Positions 24,783 through 32,780 of a stretch of 64,000 bases of DNA are shown here, piece after piece. Position 1 is the first letter of the stretch. Every line of letters begins with the position of its first letter. This DNA is from Planctomycetota bacterium (GTDB lineage Bacteria; Planctomycetota; SZUA-567; H5-PLA8). Both the position numbers and the translations under genes were made by a program. The notes beneath the pieces are model-generated. The model was not told the DNA's origin and did no database searches. It saw only the letters and a program-made list of their open reading frames with translations. The stretch spans positions 1 to 64,000 of the forward strand of contig JACQFI010000055.1 in assembly GCA_016200135.1 (NCBI GenBank), read 5' to 3'.

Positions 24783-25352
24783 ATGGCATTCGCATTCAAC
24801 GAGAAGGCGCGCAAGCAGTTCGATTGGCTCCTGAAGCGCTACCCGACCAAGCAGGCCGTGCTGCTCTCCGCGCTGCGCCTGGTCGAAGTCCAGCAGGGCT
24901 TCGTGGACACCGAGTCCATGGATTACGTTGCCAAGGAACTCGACCTGCCGCCCTCGTTCGTCTACGGCGTCTTCACGTTCTACTCGCACTACCGGCGGCC
25001 CGAGGACGGCAAGTACGTCGTCATGGTCTGCCAGACCCTGCCCTGCGCCCTGCGCGGCGCGCACAACATGGTTCAGTGCTTCAAGGAAGAACTCAAACTC
25101 GGTATCGGCGAAACGGACAAAGACAAGCTCTTCACGCTCAAGAAGGTGGAGTGCCTCGGTTCCTGCACCACCGCGCCGGTCGCCCAGATCAACGACGATT
25201 ACTTCGAGAACCTGACGCCGCAGAAGGTGAAGGAGATCGTGGCTGCGCTGCGCGAAGGCAAGACGCCGCCGCATCTCTCGAACGGCCCGACGCTGGAAGG
25301 CGGCTGCAAGCAGTGGTCGCCGCTCGTCGAAGCGTATCCGGCGGGGAAGTAG
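24783..25352 (+). CDS. nuoE: NADH-quinone oxidoreductase subunit E
   Basis: This 189-residue 24-kDa family subunit has a thioredoxin-like fold with the N1a [2Fe-2S] cluster. The four ligands appear as C-QTLP-C (about residues 87-92) and ECLGSC (about residues 123-127). The N-terminal helical bundle begins FNEKARKQFDWLLKRYPTK. A ~25-residue C-terminal extension with GGCKQWSP is somewhat longer than many homologues. It works with NuoF and NuoG in the NADH-oxidising module. Confidence 0.95.
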   Translation: MAFAFNEKARKQFDWLLKRYPTKQAVLLSALRLVEVQQGFVDTESMDYVAKELDLPPSFVYGVFTFYSHYRRPEDGKYVVMVCQTLPCALRGAHNMVQCFKEELKLGIGETDKDKLFTLKKVECLGSCTTAPVAQINDDYFENLTPQKVKEIVAALREGKTPPHLSNGPTLEGGCKQWSPLVEAYPAGK

Positions 25353-25353
25353 G

Positions 25354-25743
25354 ATGGCGGTCAAGATCAAAGCCATCGCGCCGTATCTCTTCGTGGACGA
25401 TGTGGTCAAGTCCGCGAACTGGTACCGCGACAAGCTGGGCTTCGGGTTCGACCGGTTGTGGGGCGAGCCGCCGTGTTTCGCAATCGTCAGGCGCGACGGC
25501 GTCTGCGTGATGCTGAAGCAGATGCCGGGGCAGGTCCGGCCGAACGCCAAGGTGGACCCGGAAGACTCGGCTTGGAATGCATATCTCTGGGTAGAAGACG
25601 TGGACGCGGTGCACGCGGAGTTCCAGGCGAAGGGCGTGAAGATTCCACGCGGGCTCTGCGACCAGGAGTACGGCTGCCGCGACTTCGACATCGAGGACTG
25701 CAACGGGTATGTGCTCTGTTTCGGGCAAAACATCCAAAAGTAA
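25354..25743 (+). CDS. Glyoxalase/bleomycin-resistance (VOC) fold protein in nuo operon
   Basis: This 129-residue protein of the vicinal-oxygen-chelate superfamily has paired beta-alpha-beta-beta-beta modules: KAIAPYLFVDDVVKSANWYRDKLGF, then AYLWVEDVDAVHAEF and FDIEDCNGYVLCFGQ. Metal-ligand positions are not complete enough to name an enzyme. The ATG lies one base after the nuoE stop, with its ribosome site inside nuoE, so the two are translationally linked; nuoF follows after 15 bp. Homologues include glyoxalases, dioxygenases and binding proteins. A role for it in complex I is not known to me. Confidence 0.82.
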   Translation: MAVKIKAIAPYLFVDDVVKSANWYRDKLGFGFDRLWGEPPCFAIVRRDGVCVMLKQMPGQVRPNAKVDPEDSAWNAYLWVEDVDAVHAEFQAKGVKIPRGLCDQEYGCRDFDIEDCNGYVLCFGQNIQK

Positions 25744-25758
25744 GGCAGGGGCGACGCG

Positions 25759-27108
25759 ATGCTTGTCAAAGAATATAAGCCGATCCTGATGGACGGCGCG
25801 TACAAGAAGGGCGAATGGACGCTTGAGAATTACCTCAAGAAGGGCGGCTACGCGGCCGCGCGCAAGATCCTCGCCATGCCCCGCGATCCGGCGACGAACA
25901 ACGTCCCGCCGATGATCGACGAGATCAAGAAGTCCAACCTGCGCGGGCGCGGCGGCGCGGGCGCTCCGGCGAGCATGAAATGGGGCTTCTTCGACTTCAA
26001 ATCCAAGAAGCCGCGCTACCTCGCGATCAACTGCGACGAGTCCGAGCCCGGCACCTGCAAAGACCGCGTAATCGTCACCTACAACCCGCACATGGTCCTC
26101 GAAGGCATCCTCATCGCCATGCACACGATGGGCATCGAGGACGCGTTCTTCTACATTCGCGGCGAGTACGTCGTGGAGTTCGAGCATCTGGTCGCGGCGG
26201 TCGCGGAGGCTTACAAGGCCGGCTTCTTCGGCAAGAACGTGCTCGGGACCGGCCTTAACTTCCATGTCACGCCGCATCGCGGCGCGGGCGCGTACATCTG
26301 TGGCGAAGAGACCGGCCTGCTCAGCTCGCTGGAAGGCGACCGCGGCTACCCCAAGATCAAGCCGCCGTTCCCGGTCGTAGAAGGCGCGTGGCGCTGCCCG
26401 ACGCTCGTCCACAACACGCAGACGCTCGCCAGCCTGCCCGGCATCGTCAACATGGGCGCGGAAAACTTGGCGAAGATCGGCCCGCCCAAGAGCCCCGGCG
26501 GCATGGTCTACTGCCTCTCCGGACACGTAAAGAAGCCCGGCCTGTACGAGTACCCGATGCTCACGACGATGAAGGACCTCATCTACGAACTCGGCGGCGG
26601 CACGATCGACGACATCCCGCTCAAGGCCGTGATTCCCGGCGGTTCGTCCATGCCGGTGATGAAGTACAACGGGCCGTACACCGGCACCGACGGCAAGGAG
26701 AAGACCGACAATCTCGAGATGCAGATGGACTTCGACACGCTGCTCGCAAACAACTCGCTGCTGGGCTCCGCGGGCGTCATTGCCATGCACGAACGCACCT
26801 GCATGGTCGGCGTCGCCTACAACCTCGTGCGCTTCTACCACCACGAATCCTGCGGCCAGTGCACGCCCTGCCGCGAAGGCACGGGCTGGCTCGAGAAGAT
26901 CGTCGCGCGCATCTACCACGGCAAGGGCCGCCCCGAAGACATCGACATGCTGATGAGCGTCGCGAGCCAGATGTCGGGCACCACGATCTGCCTGCTGAGC
27001 GACTCGTGCGCGATGCCGCTGGCCGCGCTGGTGATCAAGTTCAAGGAAGAGTTCAAATACTTCTGCGAGCATGGCAAGACGATGGTGAAGGACGCGATAC
27101 CGCTCTAA
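25759..27108 (+). CDS. nuoF: NADH-quinone oxidoreductase subunit F
   Basis: This 449-residue 51-kDa family subunit is the entry point for NADH electrons. The NADH/FMN glycine-rich loop is RGRGGAGAPASMKWGF (usual FPTG replaced by APAS), then CDESEPGTCKDR and GAGAYICGEETGLLSSLEG for FMN. The N3 [4Fe-4S] ligands are in ESCGQCTPCREGTGW with a distal Cys in TTICLLSDSCA. Length and order are standard, with nuoE before (plus the VOC insert) and nuoG after. Confidence 0.96.
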   Translation: MLVKEYKPILMDGAYKKGEWTLENYLKKGGYAAARKILAMPRDPATNNVPPMIDEIKKSNLRGRGGAGAPASMKWGFFDFKSKKPRYLAINCDESEPGTCKDRVIVTYNPHMVLEGILIAMHTMGIEDAFFYIRGEYVVEFEHLVAAVAEAYKAGFFGKNVLGTGLNFHVTPHRGAGAYICGEETGLLSSLEGDRGYPKIKPPFPVVEGAWRCPTLVHNTQTLASLPGIVNMGAENLAKIGPPKSPGGMVYCLSGHVKKPGLYEYPMLTTMKDLIYELGGGTIDDIPLKAVIPGGSSMPVMKYNGPYTGTDGKEKTDNLEMQMDFDTLLANNSLLGSAGVIAMHERTCMVGVAYNLVRFYHHESCGQCTPCREGTGWLEKIVARIYHGKGRPEDIDMLMSVASQMSGTTICLLSDSCAMPLAALVIKFKEEFKYFCEHGKTMVKDAIPL

Positions 27109-27154
27109 CGGCAGGGGTTAGAATTCAGAGCTCAGGGATCAGGGAACGGTAAAA

Positions 27155-28972
27155 ATGGCCGAAGATAAAAAGCCCGACGCTCCAAAGCCCGCGGCTCCGC
27201 CGGCGGGGGCTCCCGCGCCTGCTGCGGCCGCCGGTGCTCCGCCTGCGGGCGGTCCGCCCAAGCCGCCGGACCCCGTCATTAAGCTGCCCAAAGCGCCGGA
27301 CGGCATGATGACCCTGCGCGTCAACGGCACCGACCACTTCATCAATCCCAAGAAGTACCGCACGCTTATCGGCGCGCTGCACGATCTCGGCTACGACGTC
27401 CCGCACTTCTGCTATCACCCGGGGCTCGAACCTGACGGCAATTGCCGCATGTGCTACGTCAACACCATCGACGTGATGTCCGGCAAGCCCATGCTCGGCC
27501 TGCAGCTCGCCAAGCAGCCGTTCGAGCGCTACCCCAAGCCGACGATCTCCTGCAAGGAGCCGCTGAACCCGCGCGGCATGGTGATCGAGACCGAATCGGC
27601 CGCGGTGCTCGAGGCGCGCAAGTGGGTAATGGAGTTCCTGCTCATCAACCACCCGCTGGACTGCCCCGTCTGCGACAAAGCCGGCGAGTGCATGCTCCAG
27701 AACAACAGCTACGAGCACGGCAAGGCCGACAGCCGCTTCCTCGAAGCCAAGAACGAGAAGCCGCCCAAGGACCTCTACGGGCCGGAGCAGATGCTCGGCA
27801 TCAAGCTCTGGACCGACCGCTGCATCACCTGTACGCGCTGCGTGCGCTTCCTCGACGAGGTGAGCGGCACGAGCGAACTCTACGTCTCCAACCGCGGCGA
27901 CCGCAGCGAGATATCCATCGCGCCCGGCCATCCGGTGAACAACGAACTCCAGGGCAACATCGTCGATATCTGCCCTGTTGGCGCGCTTATCGACAAGGAC
28001 CTGATGTTCACGTACCGCGCCTGGTACTTCCAGCGCACGCCCAGCGTCTGCCCGGATTGCAGCAAGGGCTGCAACATCGAAGTCCACGCACTCAAGCAGT
28101 ACGTGCGCCGGCTGGTCCCGCGCGAGAACACCGACGTCAACGGCTGGTGGATGTGCGACCGCGGCCGCCACGACTTCCACTACATCAACGCCGACCAGCG
28201 CATCATGCAGGGGCGCATCAAGGACGAAGCCTGGCCGGTCGTCTCCGCCTGCGAAGAGGCCGGCAAGAAGCTCGCTGAGGCCGCGAAGGGCGGGGGAGAC
28301 GGCGTCGCCGCGCTGGCCTCCGCGTGGCTCACGCTCGAAGAGATGCACGTCCTCAAGACGCTCTTTAAGGATACGCTCAAGTCCGAGCAAATAGGAGTTC
28401 TCGCGCAGGCCGATTGGCAGGCCGCAGAGTTCCCCAAGTTCAAGATCGAGGCCGACCACAACCCCAACCGCGCAGGCGCGAAGCTGATCTTTGGTGAAGG
28501 CACCGAAGCCAAAGCGCAGCAGATCATCGCCGCTGCCAACGCGGGCAAGCTGAAGGCGCTCTACATCGTCTCCTCGATGCCGCACTTCGAACCGTCCGCC
28601 GAACTGCTCGAAGCCATGTCCAAGGTCCCTCTCGTGATTGTGCAGGACCTCCAGCGCGGGGCGCTCTCGCAGAAAGCGGGCGTCGTGCTGCCGGGGTCGA
28701 GCTTTGCCGAGAAGGACGGTGTCTTCGTGAACAAGGACGGCCGCGCGCAGGTGCTGCGCCGCGCCATCGACCCGCTCGGACAGGGCAACGACGATCTCGC
28801 CGTGCTCCAGCGCGTGGCCAAGGGCGCGGGCGCGCCGGACGCGGTGTCGAAGTTGCTCTCCGCGCGCGAAGTCTTCCGCCGCATGGCCGAGCAGTACCCG
28901 CCGCTGGCAGGCCAGACGCATCTGACGCTGGGCAAGAAGGGCTTGGCGCCTGCGGTCCAGGAAGTGAAGTGA
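27155..28972 (+). CDS. nuoG: NADH-quinone oxidoreductase subunit G
   Basis: This 605-residue iron-sulfur subunit has a ~45-residue Ala/Pro-rich N-terminal extension. It is followed by the [2Fe-2S] ferredoxin domain (HFCYHPGLEPDGNCRMCYV), the His-Cys cluster motif (NHPLDCPVCDKAGECMLQ), the [4Fe-4S] motif CITCTRCVRF with DICPVGAL, and a start of the molybdopterin-type domain with CPDCSKGCNIEVH...WMCDRGRHDF. The remaining oxidoreductase-like part is much shorter than in E. coli NuoG (about 900 residues), a reduction seen in several phyla. A long repeat-word spacer follows before nuoH. Confidence 0.94.
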   Translation: MAEDKKPDAPKPAAPPAGAPAPAAAAGAPPAGGPPKPPDPVIKLPKAPDGMMTLRVNGTDHFINPKKYRTLIGALHDLGYDVPHFCYHPGLEPDGNCRMCYVNTIDVMSGKPMLGLQLAKQPFERYPKPTISCKEPLNPRGMVIETESAAVLEARKWVMEFLLINHPLDCPVCDKAGECMLQNNSYEHGKADSRFLEAKNEKPPKDLYGPEQMLGIKLWTDRCITCTRCVRFLDEVSGTSELYVSNRGDRSEISIAPGHPVNNELQGNIVDICPVGALIDKDLMFTYRAWYFQRTPSVCPDCSKGCNIEVHALKQYVRRLVPRENTDVNGWWMCDRGRHDFHYINADQRIMQGRIKDEAWPVVSACEEAGKKLAEAAKGGGDGVAALASAWLTLEEMHVLKTLFKDTLKSEQIGVLAQADWQAAEFPKFKIEADHNPNRAGAKLIFGEGTEAKAQQIIAAANAGKLKALYIVSSMPHFEPSAELLEAMSKVPLVIVQDLQRGALSQKAGVVLPGSSFAEKDGVFVNKDGRAQVLRRAIDPLGQGNDDLAVLQRVAKGAGAPDAVSKLLSAREVFRRMAEQYPPLAGQTHLTLGKKGLAPAVQEVK

Positions 28973-29144
28973 ACGGAAGTGAGCGGTAGCGGAAGCGAAC
29001 AGTAACGGAAGTGAACAGTAACGGAAGTGATCAGTAACAGATGTGAACAGTAACGAAATTGAACGGCAGCGGAACCGCCAGTGATGCAGGTTGTTACTAA
29101 TCACTTTGTTTACTGTTCACTTCCGTTACCGCTGTCGACAACCC
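28973..29144. repeat. AGTAACGGAAGTGAAC word repeat and inverted arm, nuoG-nuoH spacer
   Basis: From the nuoG stop, variants of the ~16-bp word GAACAGTAACGGAAGT run six or more times to about 29080. The segment from about 29093 to 29144 is their complement (tactgttcacttccgttaccg). This 191-bp spacer is the longest gap in the operon and can fold into a large imperfect stem. Its word differs from those of the other spacers. Confidence 0.75.
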
Positions 29145-29163
29145 TAGGGAGTAGAAACGCGAC

Positions 29164-30252
29164 ATGGCTCCGTACCTCTGGAAACTGATCCCGATCCTGC
29201 TTGTCTTCGGCGGGATTCTGGCCATCGTGCCGCTGCTGGTGTACCTGGAGCGCAAGATCTGCGCGCTGATCCAGGAGCGTATGGGCCCCAACCGCGTCGG
29301 CCTCTTCGGGCCCGACAGCCCGCTCGAAGTCTTCGGCTTTAAGATGGGCGAGAAACGCGTGCTCGGCGGGCTGCTCCAGCCGCTGGCCGACGCCATCAAG
29401 CTGATCGCGAAGGAAGACATCATCCCGCCGCAGGTCGAACGCTACCTCTACGAGTTCGCGCCCTTCTTCGCGCTGCTGCCTCCGTTCCTCGCCTTTGCCG
29501 TGATCCCCATCGGCGCAGATCTGCAAGTCGGCGATACCGCTGTCCCGCTGGTCGTCGCGGATGTCGGCGTCGGATTTCTGTGGGTGCTCGCGGTGGCCAG
29601 CCTCTCGGCCTACGGCGTGGCGCTGGGCGGCTGGGCGAGCAACAACAAGTACGCGCTGCTCGGCGGCATCCGCGCCACGGCGCAGATGATCTCCTACGAG
29701 ATTGGCCTCGGCATGGCGCTGATCGCCGTCGCGATGCAGTACCAGACCGTCGAGCCCGTATCGATCGTCGCGCAGCAGGTCGAAGGCGGCTTCTGGCACT
29801 GGGGCATCTTCCGCCAGCCGCTCGCGTTCATGCTCTTCCTGATCTGCGCCTTCGCCGAGAACAACCGCCTGCCCTTCGACCTGCCCGAGTGCGAGGCCGA
29901 ACTGATCGGCGGCTACCATACCGAATACAGCTCGATGAAGTTCGGCATGTTCTTCCAAGGCGAGTACATCGCGATGCTGACCATGGGCGGGTTGCTCGCA
30001 ACGTTCTTCCTTGGCGGCTGGCACTACCCGTTCTACGAGGCCATCCGCGAGGGTGCCGGACCGCTCATCGCGACACTGCTCTCGCTGGTTTCGTTCGGCG
30101 TGAAGACGATGGCCTTCGTGGTCTTCTCGATGTGGGTGCGCTGGACGCTCCCGCGCTTCCGCTACGACCAGCTCATGCGCATCGGCTGGAAAGGCATCAT
30201 CCCGGTCGCCCTGGCGAACATCGTGCTGACGGCGCTGATCAACATCCGGTAA
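29164..30252 (+). CDS. nuoH: NADH-quinone oxidoreductase subunit H
   Basis: This 362-residue membrane subunit with about eight helices connects the peripheral arm to the proton-pumping arm and lines the quinone tunnel. Conserved pieces include LERKICALIQERMGPNRVG, LADAIKLIAKEDIIP, FAENNRLPFDLPECEAELIGG and WVRWTLPRFRYDQLM. AGGGAG lies upstream of the ATG. Length and motifs are normal. Confidence 0.96.
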   Translation: MAPYLWKLIPILLVFGGILAIVPLLVYLERKICALIQERMGPNRVGLFGPDSPLEVFGFKMGEKRVLGGLLQPLADAIKLIAKEDIIPPQVERYLYEFAPFFALLPPFLAFAVIPIGADLQVGDTAVPLVVADVGVGFLWVLAVASLSAYGVALGGWASNNKYALLGGIRATAQMISYEIGLGMALIAVAMQYQTVEPVSIVAQQVEGGFWHWGIFRQPLAFMLFLICAFAENNRLPFDLPECEAELIGGYHTEYSSMKFGMFFQGEYIAMLTMGGLLATFFLGGWHYPFYEAIREGAGPLIATLLSLVSFGVKTMAFVVFSMWVRWTLPRFRYDQLMRIGWKGIIPVALANIVLTALINIR

Positions 30253-30253
30253 G

Positions 30254-30332
30254 CATTTTGGATTTGCGATTTTGGATTGAACTGTGGAGAAGCAAAGCGA
30301 ACGAAGTAATCCAAAATCGGAAATCCAAAATG
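30254..30332. repeat. TTTTGGATT word hairpin in the nuoH-nuoI spacer
   Basis: The left arm 30254-30278 and the right arm 30308-30332 pair at 24 of 25 positions (left starts CATTTTGGATTTGCG, right ends GGAAATCCAAAATG). Each arm contains TTTTGGATT twice. The loop is 29 bp. It is AT-rich, unlike the flanking genes, and lies 20 bp before the nuoI start. Confidence 0.85.
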
Positions 30333-30352
30333 AGTTAATAAAGGAGCTCGGT

Positions 30353-31003
30353 ATGGCAGGTGGACATGGACATGGACATGGACACGGGCACGACGGCCAC
30401 GGCGCGGCGACGCCGACGCCGGTGTTGCCTTCGGGCGCGTTCCTCGCGCCGGGCAACGTGGAGTTGAACTGGGTCGAGAAGATGTACCTGCCCGAGATCG
30501 TCAAGGGCCTGGGCAATACCTTCAGCCATCTCTTCAAGAAGACCTTCACCGTCGATTACGACGGCACGCACCGCGAAGACCCGCGCAAGTTCCACGTCCC
30601 CAGCGAAGGCTACCGTGGCGAGCACTACCTCAAGAAGGACGAGGCCGGCCATGTGAAGTGCGTCGCGTGCTTCATGTGCGCGGCGGCCTGTCCGGCGGAG
30701 TGCATCCACATCGAAGCCGAGGCCGTCCCGGCCGACTGGAAGGACCGCGAACGCTACCCCAAGCGCTTCGAGATCGACCTGCTGCGCTGCATCTACTGCG
30801 GCATGTGCGAGGAAGCCTGCCCGGTCGACGCCATCGCGCTCTCCACGACCTACAATGTGGTCTCGGAAACGCGCGAGTCCAAGGTCTACGCCCGCGAGCG
30901 CCTGCTCCAGCGCGGCGAGGAACTCGGAATCTCCATGAGCAAGCACCAGTACCGCCCGGACGGCATCCCGGGCCACGTGCCGGAGCAAAAACAATCACAT
31001 TAA
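30353..31003 (+). CDS. nuoI: NADH-quinone oxidoreductase subunit I, His-rich N-terminus
   Basis: This 216-residue ferredoxin-like subunit carries clusters N6a and N6b. The two CXXCXXCXXXCP motifs are CVACFMCAAACPAECI and CIYCGMCEEACPVDAI. The N-terminus is unusual: GGHGHGHGHGHDGHG, a His/Gly run absent from ordinary NuoI, then a Pro-rich piece before the membrane-associated helix. Histidine runs can bind Ni, Zn or Cu; function here is unknown. AGGAG at 6 nt supports the ATG at 30353. It is the last nuo gene here: J-N are missing and an AT-rich gene on the other strand overlaps its final codons by 9 bp. Confidence 0.94.
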   Translation: MAGGHGHGHGHGHDGHGAATPTPVLPSGAFLAPGNVELNWVEKMYLPEIVKGLGNTFSHLFKKTFTVDYDGTHREDPRKFHVPSEGYRGEHYLKKDEAGHVKCVACFMCAAACPAECIHIEAEAVPADWKDRERYPKRFEIDLLRCIYCGMCEEACPVDAIALSTTYNVVSETRESKVYARERLLQRGEELGISMSKHQYRPDGIPGHVPEQKQSH

Positions 31004-32428
31004 ATCTGATTTGATTGGAACTGAAATGGATGGCTTAATTGGAGGATAGGGTTTACTTGGCCAACCTGGTGTTGAATAATCTTTGAATGGACCCGTATAT
31101 CCAATGGCGCAAAAGACCATTTGATAGCAAAGAGTTAATGCCGAATCACACAATGAAATAATTTTTTGAAATTCCCGTGAGTTCGATGAATCGGCATGCA
31201 CGGATATGTTGCGCAATTTCTTCCAGTCCTCCAGTAACGAACTATCGATTAACCCTCTTTCGAAAAACTGAGAAAGAAGTTGATTTACGTTGGGGTTATT
31301 CCACGAACCAATAGCCCCGCATATTCTTTTCTTAAGTTTGGAGTCAAGATTTGTTTGATTAATAATATCTTGCGCGTTCATTAATTCTTCTCTTGCCTTG
31401 CTATTCACAGGCGATGTCTTATTTACAAGACATTTCGCAATGCCTTCTACTGCGACCGAGAGCGCTAGCGCCTGGGCTTGAAGGGAAGAGTGTCTCGACT
31501 CATGAATAATATGAATATATTCGGTAAACTTGTGCCACGAATCCTTCCTATTCTTGCAAATGAACCCCAAATATAAATCAAAAAGTTTGTAAAAGTCATT
31601 TTTGAGTTCAAAACGATTGGCTAAGGGCGGTTGTCCGTGGCGTGGATCCTTAATAAAATAAGGATCGCTGATAATCTCTAATTTTGATTTGATACCGGCA
31701 GTCGAAATTTGAATGTGGCTTGAAAGTTTTTGGCCTAGTACGAAAATCAGTACTTCGTGCAATCGCTTTAAGAAAAATAAAACTGAATGATTGGCTATTG
31801 CCTCGGCAGCCAAAAAACTTGCGCTCTTATCGCATTTCACAGTTATGTTGTGGCCGCAGGCTTCAAATTTGGCGATACAATACCTAGTCGAACTTGACCC
31901 TCGTTTCCCATCTATTGTTTCTTCAGTATGAACTGCGGTATTGCATGGTAACTCGACATTTTCGAGCAGGTAGAGTTTGTAACTCGGAGATAATTTGACG
32001 CCAGGCCAGTATGCATCTGTTGAAATTCGGTCAAGCGTGCCTTCAAGTACTATTCTTTTATTGTTTATCGGAGAGGTACAGCGAGGAAGTACAAATGATG
32101 CAGTCCATTTCTTCCCGGTTGCATCTATGGCGGTTAGTTTGAAGTATTCTTCTTTTGTGATCAATTCTCCAGCTTTCGTTTTTCTTGGTTCGAAAGGATC
32201 TAGATGCGGAGAAGCTTTCTTGGTGAACATTTTGAAGCTAAGTCTTCGCAGATTATTGTAAGATATGAAACCAGATCCTGAAAACGATAGCTTTGCTTTT
32301 AAACTCATTTGCTTGAGCGTTATAGTAGGACAGTCTAAGGTGAATGTTCCATTTTGTAGATTCTCTAATTCACCCGGCATCAAATATAGCATCGTTATTT
32401 TTCCAAGAGTAGTGGTGGCAAATACCAT
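30995..32428 (-). CDS. AT-rich HEPN-type (RxxxxH) protein, candidate ApeA-like defence gene
   Basis: This 477-residue protein has codon use much more AT-rich than its neighbours. The C-terminal third is helical and contains LSVAVEGIAKCLV and, further on, WKKLRNISVHADSS, in which Arg406 and His411 make the RX4H pair of HEPN RNases. The N-terminal ~280 residues are beta-rich with no motif that I can name. A large N-terminal sensor part followed by an ApeA-like HEPN domain is the layout of some abortive-infection proteins; this family match is by eye and unconfirmed. There is no signal peptide or membrane segment. ATG 32428 has AGG at 5 nt. It lies alone and overlaps the 3' end of nuoI by 9 bp, suggesting recent arrival. 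Confidence 0.6.
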   Translation of the reverse strand: MVFATTTLGKITMLYLMPGELENLQNGTFTLDCPTITLKQMSLKAKLSFSGSGFISYNNLRRLSFKMFTKKASPHLDPFEPRKTKAGELITKEEYFKLTAIDATGKKWTASFVLPRCTSPINNKRIVLEGTLDRISTDAYWPGVKLSPSYKLYLLENVELPCNTAVHTEETIDGKRGSSSTRYCIAKFEACGHNITVKCDKSASFLAAEAIANHSVLFFLKRLHEVLIFVLGQKLSSHIQISTAGIKSKLEIISDPYFIKDPRHGQPPLANRFELKNDFYKLFDLYLGFICKNRKDSWHKFTEYIHIIHESRHSSLQAQALALSVAVEGIAKCLVNKTSPVNSKAREELMNAQDIINQTNLDSKLKKRICGAIGSWNNPNVNQLLSQFFERGLIDSSLLEDWKKLRNISVHADSSNSREFQKIISLCDSALTLCYQMVFCAIGYTGPFKDYSTPGWPSKPYPPIKPSISVPIKSDLM

Positions 32429-32738
32429 TACTACCTGTAGCGTTAGAATTTATTGCGCGTAGAGCATACAAACGCAGCGCCTTTTACTCTACTCCAGGCG
32501 ACTCCAAATTTGCATTCGAGCTGTGCGAGCAAAAGCTACTGTGCTTGTTAGTGATGTGCTGGAAGATGTGACTCCCAGTTTTCACCGTTTCATCTCCTTT
32601 CCCTTTCAGGGGGTAGCATACAATAATGTCGGGCATGATGCCCCCTTTTCTCTTCCGATTCGATCTTCTTATCCTATTCAAGAGAATGGGTTACACTTTG
32701 CCATTGGACGACTATACACCCGTGCTTGCCAATCTGAT
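31003..32738. other. AT-rich island with matching 8-bp ends
   Basis: Composition shifts sharply at the nuoI stop and back near 32740. The 8-mer AATCTGAT occurs at both edges (31003-31010 and 32731-32738) in the same orientation, as a target duplication would. No integrase, transposase or tRNA is present. Between the HEPN-type gene start (32428) and 32780 (352 bp) there is no credible gene; it holds a possible hairpin (GGGGG at about 32611 with ATGCCCCC ending at about 32647) and a promoter-like sequence at 32735. Confidence 0.45.
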
Positions 32739-32743
32739 ATAAT
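32735..32743 (+). promoter_or_regulatory. Extended -10 promoter for transglutaminase-like gene
   Basis: TGATATAAT (TG-N-TATAAT) is a perfect extended -10. No clear -35 lies at 16-18 bp, which extended -10 promoters do not require. Transcription from near 32750 would leave about a 30-nt leader before the start at 32781. Confidence 0.45.
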
Positions 32744-32780
32744 ACCCTCCGAAGCAATGCCTTCAGGAGGAAACCTCGCC

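Noticed and set aside
31003..32738. Calling the AT-rich island a transposon or prophage remnant
   Set aside because: No transposase, integrase, phage gene or attachment site is visible. The matching 8-mers alone are not enough, so it is reported as an island only.
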